IMG/VR virus record: IMGVR_UViG_3300024344_000051
Location: 1-36,792 of that record
From: a virus
Length of the DNA stretch: 36,792 nucleotides
Direction: 5' to 3' (one strand)
Shown piece by piece: positions 29,209 to 36,792 of the stretch. The notes below the pieces were generated by a model. It ran no database searches. It saw only the letters and a list, made by a program, of their open reading frames with translations, and was not told the origin of the DNA. How positions within the stretch are numbered: the stretch's first letter is position 1; the number at the start of each line of letters is the position of its first letter. Position numbers and translations under genes: made by a program.

Positions 29209-29621
29209 GCTCTGGCCTCCGTAACTTCGCCTATTCTTATGGAGCCGAGTCGTAATTGGTGTCCTTTCGACACCAGGCTATTCCCCAAGGCTAAAATCTG
29301 CGTTTTATCTGCCGCATCAATCACGCTGACGACGATTAAGGCATCCAAAATCTGGTTTAATTTAGCTGCAACTGAAGCGTCATCGATATCAAAAGAATCA
29401 AATAAATCCAAGGCGCGTTTTGCTGCCTTTGCAATCGGATCAAGAGAAGCTTCCAAAGGAAGCAATTTATCCACCAGCATTAGATACTTTTGAATATCAC
29501 GTGTCTGAATCGGATGGCTGACCGGAATATTTTTTAAGTTTAATTGAGCCAAAGCGTCAGCATCTGAAAGCCCAGAATAGGCGGGTTTAGACAGCTCGAT
29601 TGATAATATTTGCTTGTTCAT
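29205..29621 (-). CDS. 138-aa helical protein, unknown function
   Basis: The product begins IELSKPAYSGLSDADALAQL, then has helical segments (LLPLEASLDPIAKAAKRALD, VAAKLNQILDALIVV) and a strand-rich end. No Cys, no TM. It is coupled to the next gene. It may be a structural or assembly protein; no family is recognised. Confidence 0.6.
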   Translation of the reverse strand: MNKQILSIELSKPAYSGLSDADALAQLNLKNIPVSHPIQTRDIQKYLMLVDKLLPLEASLDPIAKAAKRALDLFDSFDIDDASVAAKLNQILDALIVVSVIDAADKTQILALGNSLVSKGHQLRLGSIRIGEVTEARA

Positions 29622-29637
29622 TTGTGCCTATTATTTT

Positions 29638-29784
29638 TTAAAGATAACCGCTAGGATAGTCACAATCAGAATCATCTAATTGATCACCGAGTGATTTACA
29701 ATAAATCATTGCTCTTGTCGCATATCCACATCCATTTAATAAAAAAGGGATTACAACTATTATAAGTAACGTTCTATATTTCAT
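29638..29784 (-). CDS. Small outer-membrane lipoprotein, o-spanin candidate
   Basis: The product is 48 aa from ATG 29784. The N-terminus (MKYRTLLIIVVIPFLLNGC) is a lipoprotein signal with lipobox L-N-G-C; the mature part is 30 residues with Cys, Asp and Tyr (YCKSLGDQLDDSDCDYPSG). The start overlaps the end of the gene for a membrane protein with a coiled coil, the usual arrangement of i-spanin and o-spanin. Together they would fuse the membranes in the last step of lysis. A longer start at 29844 lacks this signal layout. Confidence 0.7.
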   Translation of the reverse strand: MKYRTLLIIVVIPFLLNGCGYATRAMIYCKSLGDQLDDSDCDYPSGYL

Positions 29785-30112
29785 TTTTACGTCGATCAGG
29801 TTGCTGATAATCATACTCAGCGCCCCTGCTATTGCGCTGCTCAATAACTGATCTAAGCTGACTTACTGCTGTTGTCATTAGTTGCGTATTCTTACCGTTT
29901 GCTTCGGATATTGTGAGGTGTACATCACGATTTTTTTCCGATTCTTCAGCAAATTGCTTAGACCAGGCCTTTGTCTCCTCTTTATGATCATTTAATATTT
30001 GTTGTATAAATTTATAAACGCCCTTCAGTATCATCACAAATATGCATAAAAGGGCGAATATCACTAGCATTGCCGGACCATAATCGGCCCACACCTGGGG
30101 ATCTGCAGGCAT
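29774..30112 (-). CDS. N-terminal TM plus coiled-coil protein, i-spanin candidate
   Basis: The product is 112 aa from ATG 30112. A short N-terminal part is followed by one hydrophobic segment (PAMLVIFALLCIFVMILKGV) and a long helical, polar region (QILNDHKEETKAWSKQFAEE, VSQLRSVIEQRN). This is the layout of Rz-type i-spanins and also of some BhlA/UviB-like holins. Overlap with the lipoprotein gene favours i-spanin. Position between capsid and neck genes is unusual for lysis genes. Confidence 0.6.
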   Translation of the reverse strand: MPADPQVWADYGPAMLVIFALLCIFVMILKGVYKFIQQILNDHKEETKAWSKQFAEESEKNRDVHLTISEANGKNTQLMTTAVSQLRSVIEQRNSRGAEYDYQQPDRRKNEI

Positions 30113-30115
30113 CAC

Positions 30116-30289
30116 TTATAACAACCCTAGTCCTGCCATAAAAAACGCGCCGAATGCAAACCAAAGGAATCGATCCTGCCATACCGTCCTTGTTTTTGAT
30201 TGATCTACCAAAAGCCTGCTAATATTAATAGTCCTAGCTGTGATCGCATCTAAATCCTCTTGTATTATTAACAGTGTTTTTTTATCCAT
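30116..30289 (-). CDS. 57-aa tail-anchored membrane protein, holin-like
   Basis: A 57-codon frame with AAAGGA 6 bases ahead of ATG 30289. The N-terminal two thirds are polar and helical (KKTLLIIQEDLDAITARTIN), and the last 17 residues are hydrophobic (FLWFAFGAFFMAGLGLL). It ends 3 bases before the i-spanin candidate. Short membrane proteins in a lysis cassette are often holins or their antagonists, but one C-terminal segment is not a classic holin layout. Confidence 0.6.
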   Translation of the reverse strand: MDKKTLLIIQEDLDAITARTINISRLLVDQSKTRTVWQDRFLWFAFGAFFMAGLGLL

Positions 30290-30334
30290 TGTTCAATCCT
30301 TTTTTTATATAGCAACAAGAATTAATAATTATCT

Positions 30335-30775
30335 TTAATTATCTATCTGATTAGTTAAAGCGCCCGCAGCAAATGACGGGGCCGCGTCACCATTGTTGAT
30401 AGTCTTAGACGCTGTTAATGCCGCTTGCACCAACAAATTACCCGCGCTCACTGCATCATAAATTGCAAAGTGTGTTACTAGACCCCAGTTTGCTGTTGGC
30501 GCAGGGAACGTGATCACATTGTTGTTGCTTATAGTTCCCCCCGTCCCGCTGCTGGCTACAGTCGTTCCTGCTCCTTGCGTCCCGCTCCACTCCGTCATGT
30601 TCGCTGCGGATGCGACACGGGCATACGACCCGCCCGTGACCTCTATTCCCCCGCCTGAATCACTCGGTGCTGCTGTCAAAAGCGCAACATAAACAGTGCT
30701 CGGCGGGGTGAATGCTTGTCCTCTGAACACATAATCTAATATATTATTTTCCAAATAATCGCTTAATGCTGTCAT
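30335..30775 (-). CDS. Phage structural protein (tail fibre/decoration-like)
   Basis: The product is 146 aa. LSDYLENNILDYVFRGQAFT, then PPSTVYVALLTAAPSDSGGG, GSYARVASAANMTEW and GLVTHFAIYDAVSAGNLLVQ match a widespread family annotated as phage tail-fibre-like or capsid decoration proteins. It lies near the capsid gene, which favours decoration. The beta-jelly-roll look is inferred. Confidence 0.75.
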   Translation of the reverse strand: MTALSDYLENNILDYVFRGQAFTPPSTVYVALLTAAPSDSGGGIEVTGGSYARVASAANMTEWSGTQGAGTTVASSGTGGTISNNNVITFPAPTANWGLVTHFAIYDAVSAGNLLVQAALTASKTINNGDAAPSFAAGALTNQIDN

Positions 30776-31033
30776 CTATCCTGCCTCTTTTTCTGTTTCT
30801 TCACTTTTATCGACTAACTCTGATGATAAGGCCGCGCCCTCGAACTCATGCACTTCACCGTCTACTTGTTCTAGCGCGTAATTTACGGCTGGTTCTGAAT
30901 CATCGACTTGACCGTTTAACACTAACGTTTTAATCATTGATTTTTTCATTTCAATAACATCGTTAGGTCTTAGGTCGCGCCCTGCTATAACGCAGGACAC
31001 AAGTACGCGGGCCTTTTTTATTTGATTTGCCAT
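30776..31033 (-). CDS. Small DUF7210-like protein after capsid
   Basis: The product is 85 aa. KKARVLVSCVIAGRDLRPND, then a Met/Ile helix and an acidic end. This pattern (K-A-R-V-L-V..G..R/P-N-D-V-I-E) is found in small proteins coded directly after HK97-type capsid genes in other phages. The function is unknown; structural or assembly role likely. The next gene starts 1 base after its stop. Confidence 0.7.
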   Translation of the reverse strand: MANQIKKARVLVSCVIAGRDLRPNDVIEMKKSMIKTLVLNGQVDDSEPAVNYALEQVDGEVHEFEGAALSSELVDKSEETEKEAG

Positions 31034-31045
31034 ACTGCCCTACCT

Positions 31046-32272
31046 TTAAGTTGCTGAATTTTGGTAAAACTTAACAGCGCCGCCAATGTCTGTCCATTGT
31101 CCACCGTGGCGTGACCACATCAAAAATCCAACCTGACCTTTTTTCGAGTAAACCGAATCAGTGAATCTAAACATAGTCATAGCCATCACATCTCTAATCA
31201 GATAAAAGCTAAAGTCTCCAAATAAGATAGATTTGGCGTTGGCTGCCATCGCTGCAACATCGTTGTTAATTGTTACCGGATAACCGAGTATGGTATTAGC
31301 TACTGGCCCCGCTAGCCCGTCGTAACCAGGGATAAATATTGGCCGGTTTTGGCTGTCTTTTAATTTTTTAACGGCCTTGAATGCTGAGTCGGACAGCATA
31401 AAGCTGCATCGTCCTAGATCTCTATACGCATTATCCACTGAGTGCTCTAAATCAATCAGGTCGTCAAATATTACGCTAGTAGTTTGTCCCGTTGCGCCTG
31501 CTTTGCCCAGCGTTGAGGCTGTCACAATGCCATTCGGCTGGGCGGTGCCCGTGCCAGTTGTAAAATGCTGGTTAGTGATGCGGCCAATCCTTTGCACTTG
31601 TCTATTTGTCACATAAGCTTCTACATCGATTTGTGAGTCCTGCAGCAACTCAAACGGGACAGTAGTTACTTTTGAGCTGTATTTCTGGGTTTTCAATGTC
31701 ACTACCCCGAAACTTGGATCTAGGTCTGTAGCTGTTGCGTTTTCGCCGATTATTTCACCAACTTCTGCGGTTCCATCGGACTGTGGATAATTAATATCAT
31801 TACCCTGATCTGTGACAATGACAGTAGCTACCTTGCGCATTCCACCAAAATCTTTGAGCGCTTCCATGACGCTCTCCGCAACATCTGTTTGTACAGTATT
31901 ACCTCCCTCTGAGCCTGTCGTCGTGCTCATAGTATTACGATAAATTGCCCATTCGTCAGCGGTCACGGCGTTATCACCACCGCGCATCCATTTATTATAG
32001 ATTTCTAGGCTTTGAGCACGGGGGCTATTTCCATCGCTTAGCTTATTTATAGATTCCTGTAGCTGCTCATCTTCGGCTTGTATGCCTGACTGCTCTATAT
32101 ATTTAGTCTGTCTATCGACATGATCTTTTATAGCATCTAGTTCTAGCATTAAAGCATCGTATTTTTCTGTGTGCTCTGCCGTCCAATCCTCATGATTAAC
32201 ATCGTTCATTAACGAATCTATTTCTTTAGCTTTAACGTCGTGTTTTTCTCTAAGCGCTTGTATTGACTGCAT
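31046..32272 (-). CDS. Major capsid protein, HK97 fold
   Basis: The product is 408 aa. Residues 1-65 are a coiled-coil scaffold-like delta domain (QALREKHDVKAKEIDSLMND), normally removed by the protease encoded upstream. The HK97 core follows: EGGNTVQTDVAESVMEALKD, MRKVATVIVTDQGNDINYPQ, TVPFELLQDSQIDVEAYVTN, TGTAQPNGIVTAS and the C-terminal YLIRDVMAMTMFRFTDSVYS. It builds the icosahedral head. Order portal-protease-capsid is typical. Confidence 0.96.
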   Translation of the reverse strand: MQSIQALREKHDVKAKEIDSLMNDVNHEDWTAEHTEKYDALMLELDAIKDHVDRQTKYIEQSGIQAEDEQLQESINKLSDGNSPRAQSLEIYNKWMRGGDNAVTADEWAIYRNTMSTTTGSEGGNTVQTDVAESVMEALKDFGGMRKVATVIVTDQGNDINYPQSDGTAEVGEIIGENATATDLDPSFGVVTLKTQKYSSKVTTVPFELLQDSQIDVEAYVTNRQVQRIGRITNQHFTTGTGTAQPNGIVTASTLGKAGATGQTTSVIFDDLIDLEHSVDNAYRDLGRCSFMLSDSAFKAVKKLKDSQNRPIFIPGYDGLAGPVANTILGYPVTINNDVAAMAANAKSILFGDFSFYLIRDVMAMTMFRFTDSVYSKKGQVGFLMWSRHGGQWTDIGGAVKFYQNSAT

Positions 32273-32314
32273 TTTTTAATCTCTTTGTGTGTTTGTGAAG
32301 TAAATAATATTTTT

Positions 32315-33100
32315 TTAATCAGTTATTAACTGACATTTTTTCAGTGCTAAACGTCGTTTTCTATGGTTGTGTTCTTGAGCGGCGACTTTTGCGTGATCTG
32401 CTTGGCATCTATCCGGCTCGGATATAGATTCATTTTTCGCTTTTGATGGTGATAGCTCCGGCGGATTATGTCCATAAGCGCTCATATCCCAATTTATTCT
32501 ATTTCCAGGCACCTGTGTACCGTCGTCCATTGCAACTCGATCAATAAACCCTTCGTCAACTGCCGCTGATCCGATAAGATTAGTTTCTCGATCCATCATC
32601 TGCCGCAACACCTCTACATCTTTACCTGTCTTTGCCGCATAGATATCAGCCATCGACCCATCAATCTGCTGTAACACGTCGCTTACTTTATCTAGTTCAT
32701 TATGATCTCCGGCTGCAAATGTCCATGAGTTATGTATCATAAATAATCCGCCCGGACTGATCACAGAGTCATCCGCAGCCATCGCAAAATACGTAGCCGC
32801 ACTCGCACACATGCCGTCGACATGACAAACAAAACGCGTCGAAGACTCCCGCATATGTTGCGCCACTGATTGAGCCGGGAACACATCACCTCCTGGCGAA
32901 TCTATTCTCAAATGTATCTCTGGCGCGTTGATTTCGTTTATGGCTTTTATGATTGTTTTTGCTGATATCCCGCCAAAATAATCATCACTCACAATTACAT
33001 CATATATATAGATTTTGGCTATCTCGCTCTCTTCGTTTTTGACTGCGAAATAGCCTAGCTTATTGTTATTTGCTAATAGGTTAAATAATGGATTAATCAT
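32315..33100 (-). CDS. Prohead protease, ClpP-like (S14)
   Basis: The product is about 261 aa from ATG 33100, which overlaps the portal stop; ATG 33121 and GTG 33145 are alternative starts. IHLRIDSPGGDVFPAQSVAQ, the nucleophile Ser in GMCASAATY and a His in MIHNSWTF match phage ClpP-like head maturation proteases. The family's third residue, Asp, should follow in DEGFIDRVA or nearby. It cleaves the capsid delta domain inside the prohead. A Ser/Lys-rich C-terminal tail may be a scaffold part. Confidence 0.9.
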   Translation of the reverse strand: MINPLFNLLANNNKLGYFAVKNEESEIAKIYIYDVIVSDDYFGGISAKTIIKAINEINAPEIHLRIDSPGGDVFPAQSVAQHMRESSTRFVCHVDGMCASAATYFAMAADDSVISPGGLFMIHNSWTFAAGDHNELDKVSDVLQQIDGSMADIYAAKTGKDVEVLRQMMDRETNLIGSAAVDEGFIDRVAMDDGTQVPGNRINWDMSAYGHNPPELSPSKAKNESISEPDRCQADHAKVAAQEHNHRKRRLALKKCQLITD

Positions 33101-34340
33101 CGTTTTGTTTAGTGCCTTCATTGTCAAATGTCGGTAGTTTATCACCGCCCTCTATCGGCATCCTGTCCTCTAATCTTCTGATTTCGTTAACAGTTAACCA
33201 AGCAGGTTCACCCGCCCTGCCTGCAGCTATTCTGTAGGCCTCATGACGGCTCTTAATATCTCCGCGTTCAAGTCCTGCGGTATTAAACTTAAAAAAGTAA
33301 TCTTGTTTTCTTGGATACAACTTCCTGTTCAATTCCTGCTCAAGCTTAACAAGCCAACGAGACAATGTATATTTAACAAACCCTATAGACATCTGTTCTA
33401 TCCCAGTTCCATAACTCGTTGTTTTTTCTGTGCTACCGATCATCCATAGGGGCACGCCAAATATTCGGGCTATTTCTTCAGTTTGGTATTTGCGGGTGGA
33501 TAAAAGTTGGGCATCTTCGGCATTTATTGATATCTGTTCAATATCCATGCCCCCCGTTAACACTGCGGGCTTGCTTGAGTTAAGCGGGCCTTGGTGATAA
33601 CTGGCCCAAGTTTCTCTAAATACTTTTTGCTGCTCTGGACTTAAATCGCCAGGCGTTTTTAAGATAAAGTCTGCTCTCTGATTATTAGCAAAAAACGCCG
33701 CGCTGTATTCGTCCGCCGCTTGCGCTATGCCGCTACTATTCCTCAGACAATAACGTAGCTGTGACATCCCCCTCAACCCGTCAAACCCTAAGCCAGGAAC
33801 ATGTATTATGTCGTCCTGATCTCTGGTGTATCTCCCGCCGCTTGATGCGTTATCCTTTTGTATTATATATAATATTCTGCCGTCTTTTTCTATGGGTTCC
33901 ACCCATTTGCTTGGCAGCCATTCTATCGATTCTACTCCCGCGCCTCGCCTTTTGATTTCTGCAAAACCATCGCCATGCAAAAGCACTGAAGCCATTAGAG
34001 ACTCACGAAATACTGCAGCGCTATGATGCGGCGCGGGCTGTCTGTTGAGTAAGTTTGTTAAGTTGTTATTTTCTCTTTCGCGCCCTACAGACGTTGATCT
34101 GTATAGATGTAATGGTGTGCAAGCTATGGCCCCACCAATGAGCGACACGCAAGCATAAACTGCGCTTACTGCTAACGCTGTTTTTTCATTGACTGTCACA
34201 CCCGCTGTATTAATGCCTGATGTCATCCACTCGTAAAGCTCTGAACCTTTCAAGCCCGCGCTACTAAAGTATTGCGTGTCATTGCTGAGCGTCATTTTTT
34301 TACGCTCTTCCTTAGCCCACTTCATAAATCCATTACTCAT
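33093..34340 (-). CDS. Portal protein (HK97 family)
   Basis: The product is 415 aa. VSAVYACVSLIGGAIACTPL near the start, then LLNRQPAPHHSAAVFRESLM, LLHGDGFAEIKRRG, WASYHQGPLNSSKPAVLTGG and RIFGVPLWMIGSTEKTTSYG match Phage_portal of the HK97 type. The dodecamer forms the DNA gate and docks terminase and neck. The start overlaps the terminase stop (ATGA), and the end overlaps the protease. Confidence 0.95.
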   Translation of the reverse strand: MSNGFMKWAKEERKKMTLSNDTQYFSSAGLKGSELYEWMTSGINTAGVTVNEKTALAVSAVYACVSLIGGAIACTPLHLYRSTSVGRERENNNLTNLLNRQPAPHHSAAVFRESLMASVLLHGDGFAEIKRRGAGVESIEWLPSKWVEPIEKDGRILYIIQKDNASSGGRYTRDQDDIIHVPGLGFDGLRGMSQLRYCLRNSSGIAQAADEYSAAFFANNQRADFILKTPGDLSPEQQKVFRETWASYHQGPLNSSKPAVLTGGMDIEQISINAEDAQLLSTRKYQTEEIARIFGVPLWMIGSTEKTTSYGTGIEQMSIGFVKYTLSRWLVKLEQELNRKLYPRKQDYFFKFNTAGLERGDIKSRHEAYRIAAGRAGEPAWLTVNEIRRLEDRMPIEGGDKLPTFDNEGTKQNDD

Positions 34341-36037
34341 AATACAAACATCCCAGCGACAGGCTTATGTACCGCTTTCTTCGACGCGCCAACCGCCATA
34401 ACCGACGCAACCATCCCATCAATCCGGCCCCACGATTTCGCTTTGTTAAATTTTCTACTGCCTGTTGGATCTGTTTCTATCACGATATTTGACGAGCACC
34501 AGCGCATTACAGGATTGTTATTGAACCTAATATTATTAGATAGTATCAGACGTTCAAGCTCTTCCACACTCGGAGACATATCCTTATAGCCTTGACCATG
34601 CTCATGCATTTCTATTTCGAGACCTTCTTCATTGAGCAACGTTCGGAAATCATTTATTCGCCATCGATCATAGCTTAATAGCTTTAAATCTACTAAGCCA
34701 GATATCTCTGCTAACCTGCTTACTACAAACCGTTTATTAATTGCTCGGCCCGGTGTAGTCTCTAACCATCCCGCATCGCGCCAAGTTGTGTATGGCACCC
34801 TATCATTATCTGATTTCTGAACCAATCCATCGGCGGGCAACCAAAAATAGGGGTGTATCCTCCAATATTCATCTGCTTCTGTTGGCTCAAATAACAATAC
34901 TAACGATGTCAAATCGGTAGTACTTGATAGATCCAAGCCCGCGTAACATGTCCGCCCACGAAGCGCTTCTATCGTGCATTCATCATCCTGGATTCTGTCC
35001 CAATCTTCAGGGCCTATCCAACTAGCATCGCCTTCTGTCCATTGGCAAAAGTTTAAGCGCCGAACTATCGATTGCTTAGACGGCATTCCCGCCGCCTGAT
35101 CGACTTGCTCCTGTAGATATTTATCCGATATTGTTACACCCAGTGATGGATTGGCTTTCGGCCAACAATCCTTATTTTTAAACGGTTCGTCGTTTTCGTC
35201 TAGGGCGCAAATGTATGAAAAAAAGGTATCATCTTTTGATTGCTGCTCAGCGGCTTGGATGCCGTATTGGTGATAATCCCAACAAGCACTTGTCCTGTCA
35301 TGCCCGCTGTTTGTGATCATAAATATAAGGGCTTGCCGCCTGCCCTTAGTCCCAGCTCTCAACATCTCAATGATGCGGTTATCTCTATGCTCGTGGATCT
35401 CGTCGAGTAGAACTATATGCGGGCGCGGCCCTGATTGGCTATTATCTGAGCTTAGCGGCTTGAAAAATGACCCTGTTTCTTGATAAGCCAGATTCCAGCA
35501 CCGCTCGCCTACTCCGCTCTTGACAAGACGCTTAGACAAATGCGGGGATTGATCTACCATCGCCACCGCATCCCTAAAAAGGATCATAGCCTGGTCTTTC
35601 TTTCTCGCCGCTGCATAGATTTCTGCTCGCGGCTCATCGTCTGCAACCATGCCGTACAAGCCAATCCCTGCAGCTAGTGGCGATTTGCCTGAGCCTTTGC
35701 CGGTCTCGACATATGCCACGCGGAAGCGGCGCAATCCTTTTTTATCAACCCAGCCGAACAGCGAGCCAACTATAAAGCGTTGCCAGGGCAAGAGGTTATA
35801 GGGTGCGCCCTCAAACTCTCCCCCATTCAAACAAAGGACATCCCCAAAAAATCCGATAGCCCTTGATGCTTTTTCTAAATCGTAAAAAAAGCCCCGTGAA
35901 GGCGCTGTTTTTAAATCGTTTATATGGCGTTTACACGCATACCTGACATGCGGCCCCGCGACTATCTCGCCGCTTGTAACTCGCTTTGCGTAGTCGGTTG
36001 CATCATCAAAAATACTTTGCGGCGCTGTCGCTGTCAT
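34337..36037 (-). CDS. terL: Terminase large subunit (HK97-type)
   Basis: The product is 566 aa. Walker A is ETGKGSGKS at 111-119, Walker B is HIVLLDE at about 207-213, and an AYAAARKKDQAMILF segment follows Walker A. The nuclease domain has CYAGLDLSSTTDLTSLVLLF (catalytic Asp), SYDRWRINDF and a terminal WGRIDGMVASVMAVG. It pumps and cuts DNA at the portal. Length and order are normal for HK97-like phages, which cut at cos sites. It overlaps the small subunit gene by 32 bases. Confidence 0.96.
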   Translation of the reverse strand: MTATAPQSIFDDATDYAKRVTSGEIVAGPHVRYACKRHINDLKTAPSRGFFYDLEKASRAIGFFGDVLCLNGGEFEGAPYNLLPWQRFIVGSLFGWVDKKGLRRFRVAYVETGKGSGKSPLAAGIGLYGMVADDEPRAEIYAAARKKDQAMILFRDAVAMVDQSPHLSKRLVKSGVGERCWNLAYQETGSFFKPLSSDNSQSGPRPHIVLLDEIHEHRDNRIIEMLRAGTKGRRQALIFMITNSGHDRTSACWDYHQYGIQAAEQQSKDDTFFSYICALDENDEPFKNKDCWPKANPSLGVTISDKYLQEQVDQAAGMPSKQSIVRRLNFCQWTEGDASWIGPEDWDRIQDDECTIEALRGRTCYAGLDLSSTTDLTSLVLLFEPTEADEYWRIHPYFWLPADGLVQKSDNDRVPYTTWRDAGWLETTPGRAINKRFVVSRLAEISGLVDLKLLSYDRWRINDFRTLLNEEGLEIEMHEHGQGYKDMSPSVEELERLILSNNIRFNNNPVMRWCSSNIVIETDPTGSRKFNKAKSWGRIDGMVASVMAVGASKKAVHKPVAGMFVL

Positions 36038-36494
36038 CGTCTTTCTTTTTCTGATTGGGCGATGGGTTTATACGTGTTCGACTCGACGGCGATAAGCCAA
36101 ACTCACCAACAAATGCTTTCATTTGCTCTACTGCTTTTTTTGATATCTGCAGCCAGACGCTAATCTGTTGATAGCCTGATTGTGTATAGATAATTAGCCC
36201 GCCTTCTTCGCCCAGCTCTTTTATTTTATTTTCGGCTTCAACCCAACGACCGTATGCTTGGCAATAAACCGCCAAGGCTGCGCGGTCTAGCTGAGAGATC
36301 AATCCGTACTTTTCCAAGTGTACGATAATTCGTTTCCATTCTGCTTTAGCTGGCTTTGATAAATGGTTAGGGCAGCTTGGCTTTTCAACATCGACCGTTA
36401 ACTCTTTGTCTAATATATGGTCAGGTATCTTGCTTGGATTGCCTCGTAACCTATGCACCGTTGCTGGGGCAGGCTTTGGTCCTCGTTGTCCCAT
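36006..36494 (-). CDS. terS: Terminase small subunit (P27 family)
   Basis: The product is 162 aa. GQRGPKPAPATVHRLRGNPS at the start, then KAEWKRIIVHLEKYGLISQL and DRAALAVYCQAYGRWVEAEN match the P27/Terminase_4 family that recognises the packaging site in HK97-like cos phages. AGGAGA precedes the ATG. The non-coding stretch upstream carries direct and inverted repeats that may be the recognition site. Confidence 0.93.
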   Translation of the reverse strand: MGQRGPKPAPATVHRLRGNPSKIPDHILDKELTVDVEKPSCPNHLSKPAKAEWKRIIVHLEKYGLISQLDRAALAVYCQAYGRWVEAENKIKELGEEGGLIIYTQSGYQQISVWLQISKKAVEQMKAFVGEFGLSPSSRTRINPSPNQKKKDDDSDSAAKYF

Positions 36495-36666
36495 GTTTTT
36501 TTCTCCTATTTTATTGCTTATAACTCAAATAAACGATCAATTGTCGCAACTGTCGCAACTGTCATTTGAGCGCCTGTTATTTATTGATTGCTGTTTTATT
36601 CCCTATAGCTCAAAACTCACGCCGATGAAAATATCTATAGGGGATCGTTCTATATTAAACACCGTT
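36495..36666. other. Non-coding region before terminase: repeats, candidate packaging site
   Basis: No gene is evident. TGTCGCAAC occurs twice in tandem just upstream of the small terminase start (about 36542-36560), followed by a third TGTC. CCCTATAG (36601-36608) and CTATAGGG (36635-36642) form a perfect 8-bp inverted repeat 26 bases apart. Such paired repeats next to terminase genes are found at cos/pac sites. Confidence 0.5.
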
Positions 36667-36792
36667 TAAACAATCATAGCCCCCCTGTCTTATCAATAAT
36701 TCCATTTAAATCCCAGATGCCTTGGGATTTAATATGGGATTTAATATGGGATTTAATGGGTTTTATCGTCAGCATATAAAAAAGGAAAAATG
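36667..36792. repeat. 126-bp terminal direct repeat, right copy
   Basis: Identical to 20-145, including the dyad and 12-bp iterons (here at about 36724-36757). The window stops at the ATG that in the left copy opens a 29-codon frame. If the molecule is circular, these are one and the same locus. Confidence 0.95.

Noticed and set aside
20-36792. Integrated prophage with the 126-bp repeats as attL/attR
   Set aside because: No integrase, no host genes outside the repeats, and a core of 126 bp would be very long. Gene order runs on across the ends, which fits a circular or terminally redundant phage molecule better.

Overview
The window is a nearly complete genome of a tailed phage with a contractile, Mu-like tail (myovirus morphology), an HK97-type head and a lambda-like early and regulatory layout. 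A 126-bp sequence is identical at both ends (20-145 and 36667-36792). The gene order also reads sensibly across the ends (antiterminator, HNH, Lar-like, then small terminase). The molecule is therefore probably circular or terminally redundant, with a unit of about 36,647 bp. The host is not identified by any gene. A Mu-type tail, a predicted i-spanin/o-spanin pair with a lipobox, and a Lar-like anti-restriction protein point to a Gram-negative proteobacterium. The genome looks fairly AT-rich, most strongly in the early genes.

Layout. The centre is a divergent control region (about 4800-4900): two consensus-like promoters facing away from each other, each overlaid by a related inverted-repeat operator, next to a 68-aa Cro-like HTH protein. 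The minus-strand arm (4792 down to 1205) resembles the lambda right operon: Cro-like protein, small membrane protein, Cys protein, O-like replication protein carrying an internal iteron/AT-rich origin, P-like protein, DUF1064 PD-(D/E)XK nuclease, coiled-coil protein, M15 endolysin, two mini membrane proteins, and a Q-like antiterminator. Just past Q lie a promoter-like element and an intrinsic terminator, as in lambda pR'-tR'. Beyond them the whole late operon follows on the same strand: HNH, Lar-like, terminase, portal, ClpP-type protease, capsid, lysis-like membrane genes, connectors, sheath, tube, frameshifted chaperones, tape measure, Mu-like baseplate and tail fibres, ending near 12974.

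The plus-strand arm (4955-12889) corresponds to the lambda left operon. It holds small early proteins, an HTH protein starting with GTG, a RecT/Bet annealing protein, a YqaJ-type exonuclease, DUF3310, SSB, a thermonuclease-like protein and several unknowns. Four recognisable sigma70-like promoters (counting the divergent one) and several structured leaders lie here. The plus and minus arms converge on a hairpin at about 12912-12954.

No integrase, transposase or full-length CI repressor is visible, so this looks like a virulent phage, or one that lost lysogeny, on a lambda/Mu mosaic backbone. The main points of interest are the lambda-style origin inside the O-like gene, the Q/pR'/tR'-like switch with a tandemly duplicated promoter segment, the two-operator divergent switch without CI, the textbook -1 frameshift in the tail chaperone, a DNA-circularization gene split by one in-frame stop, a switch-like leader ahead of recT, and a plus-strand DNA-binding gene buried antisense inside the late operon.
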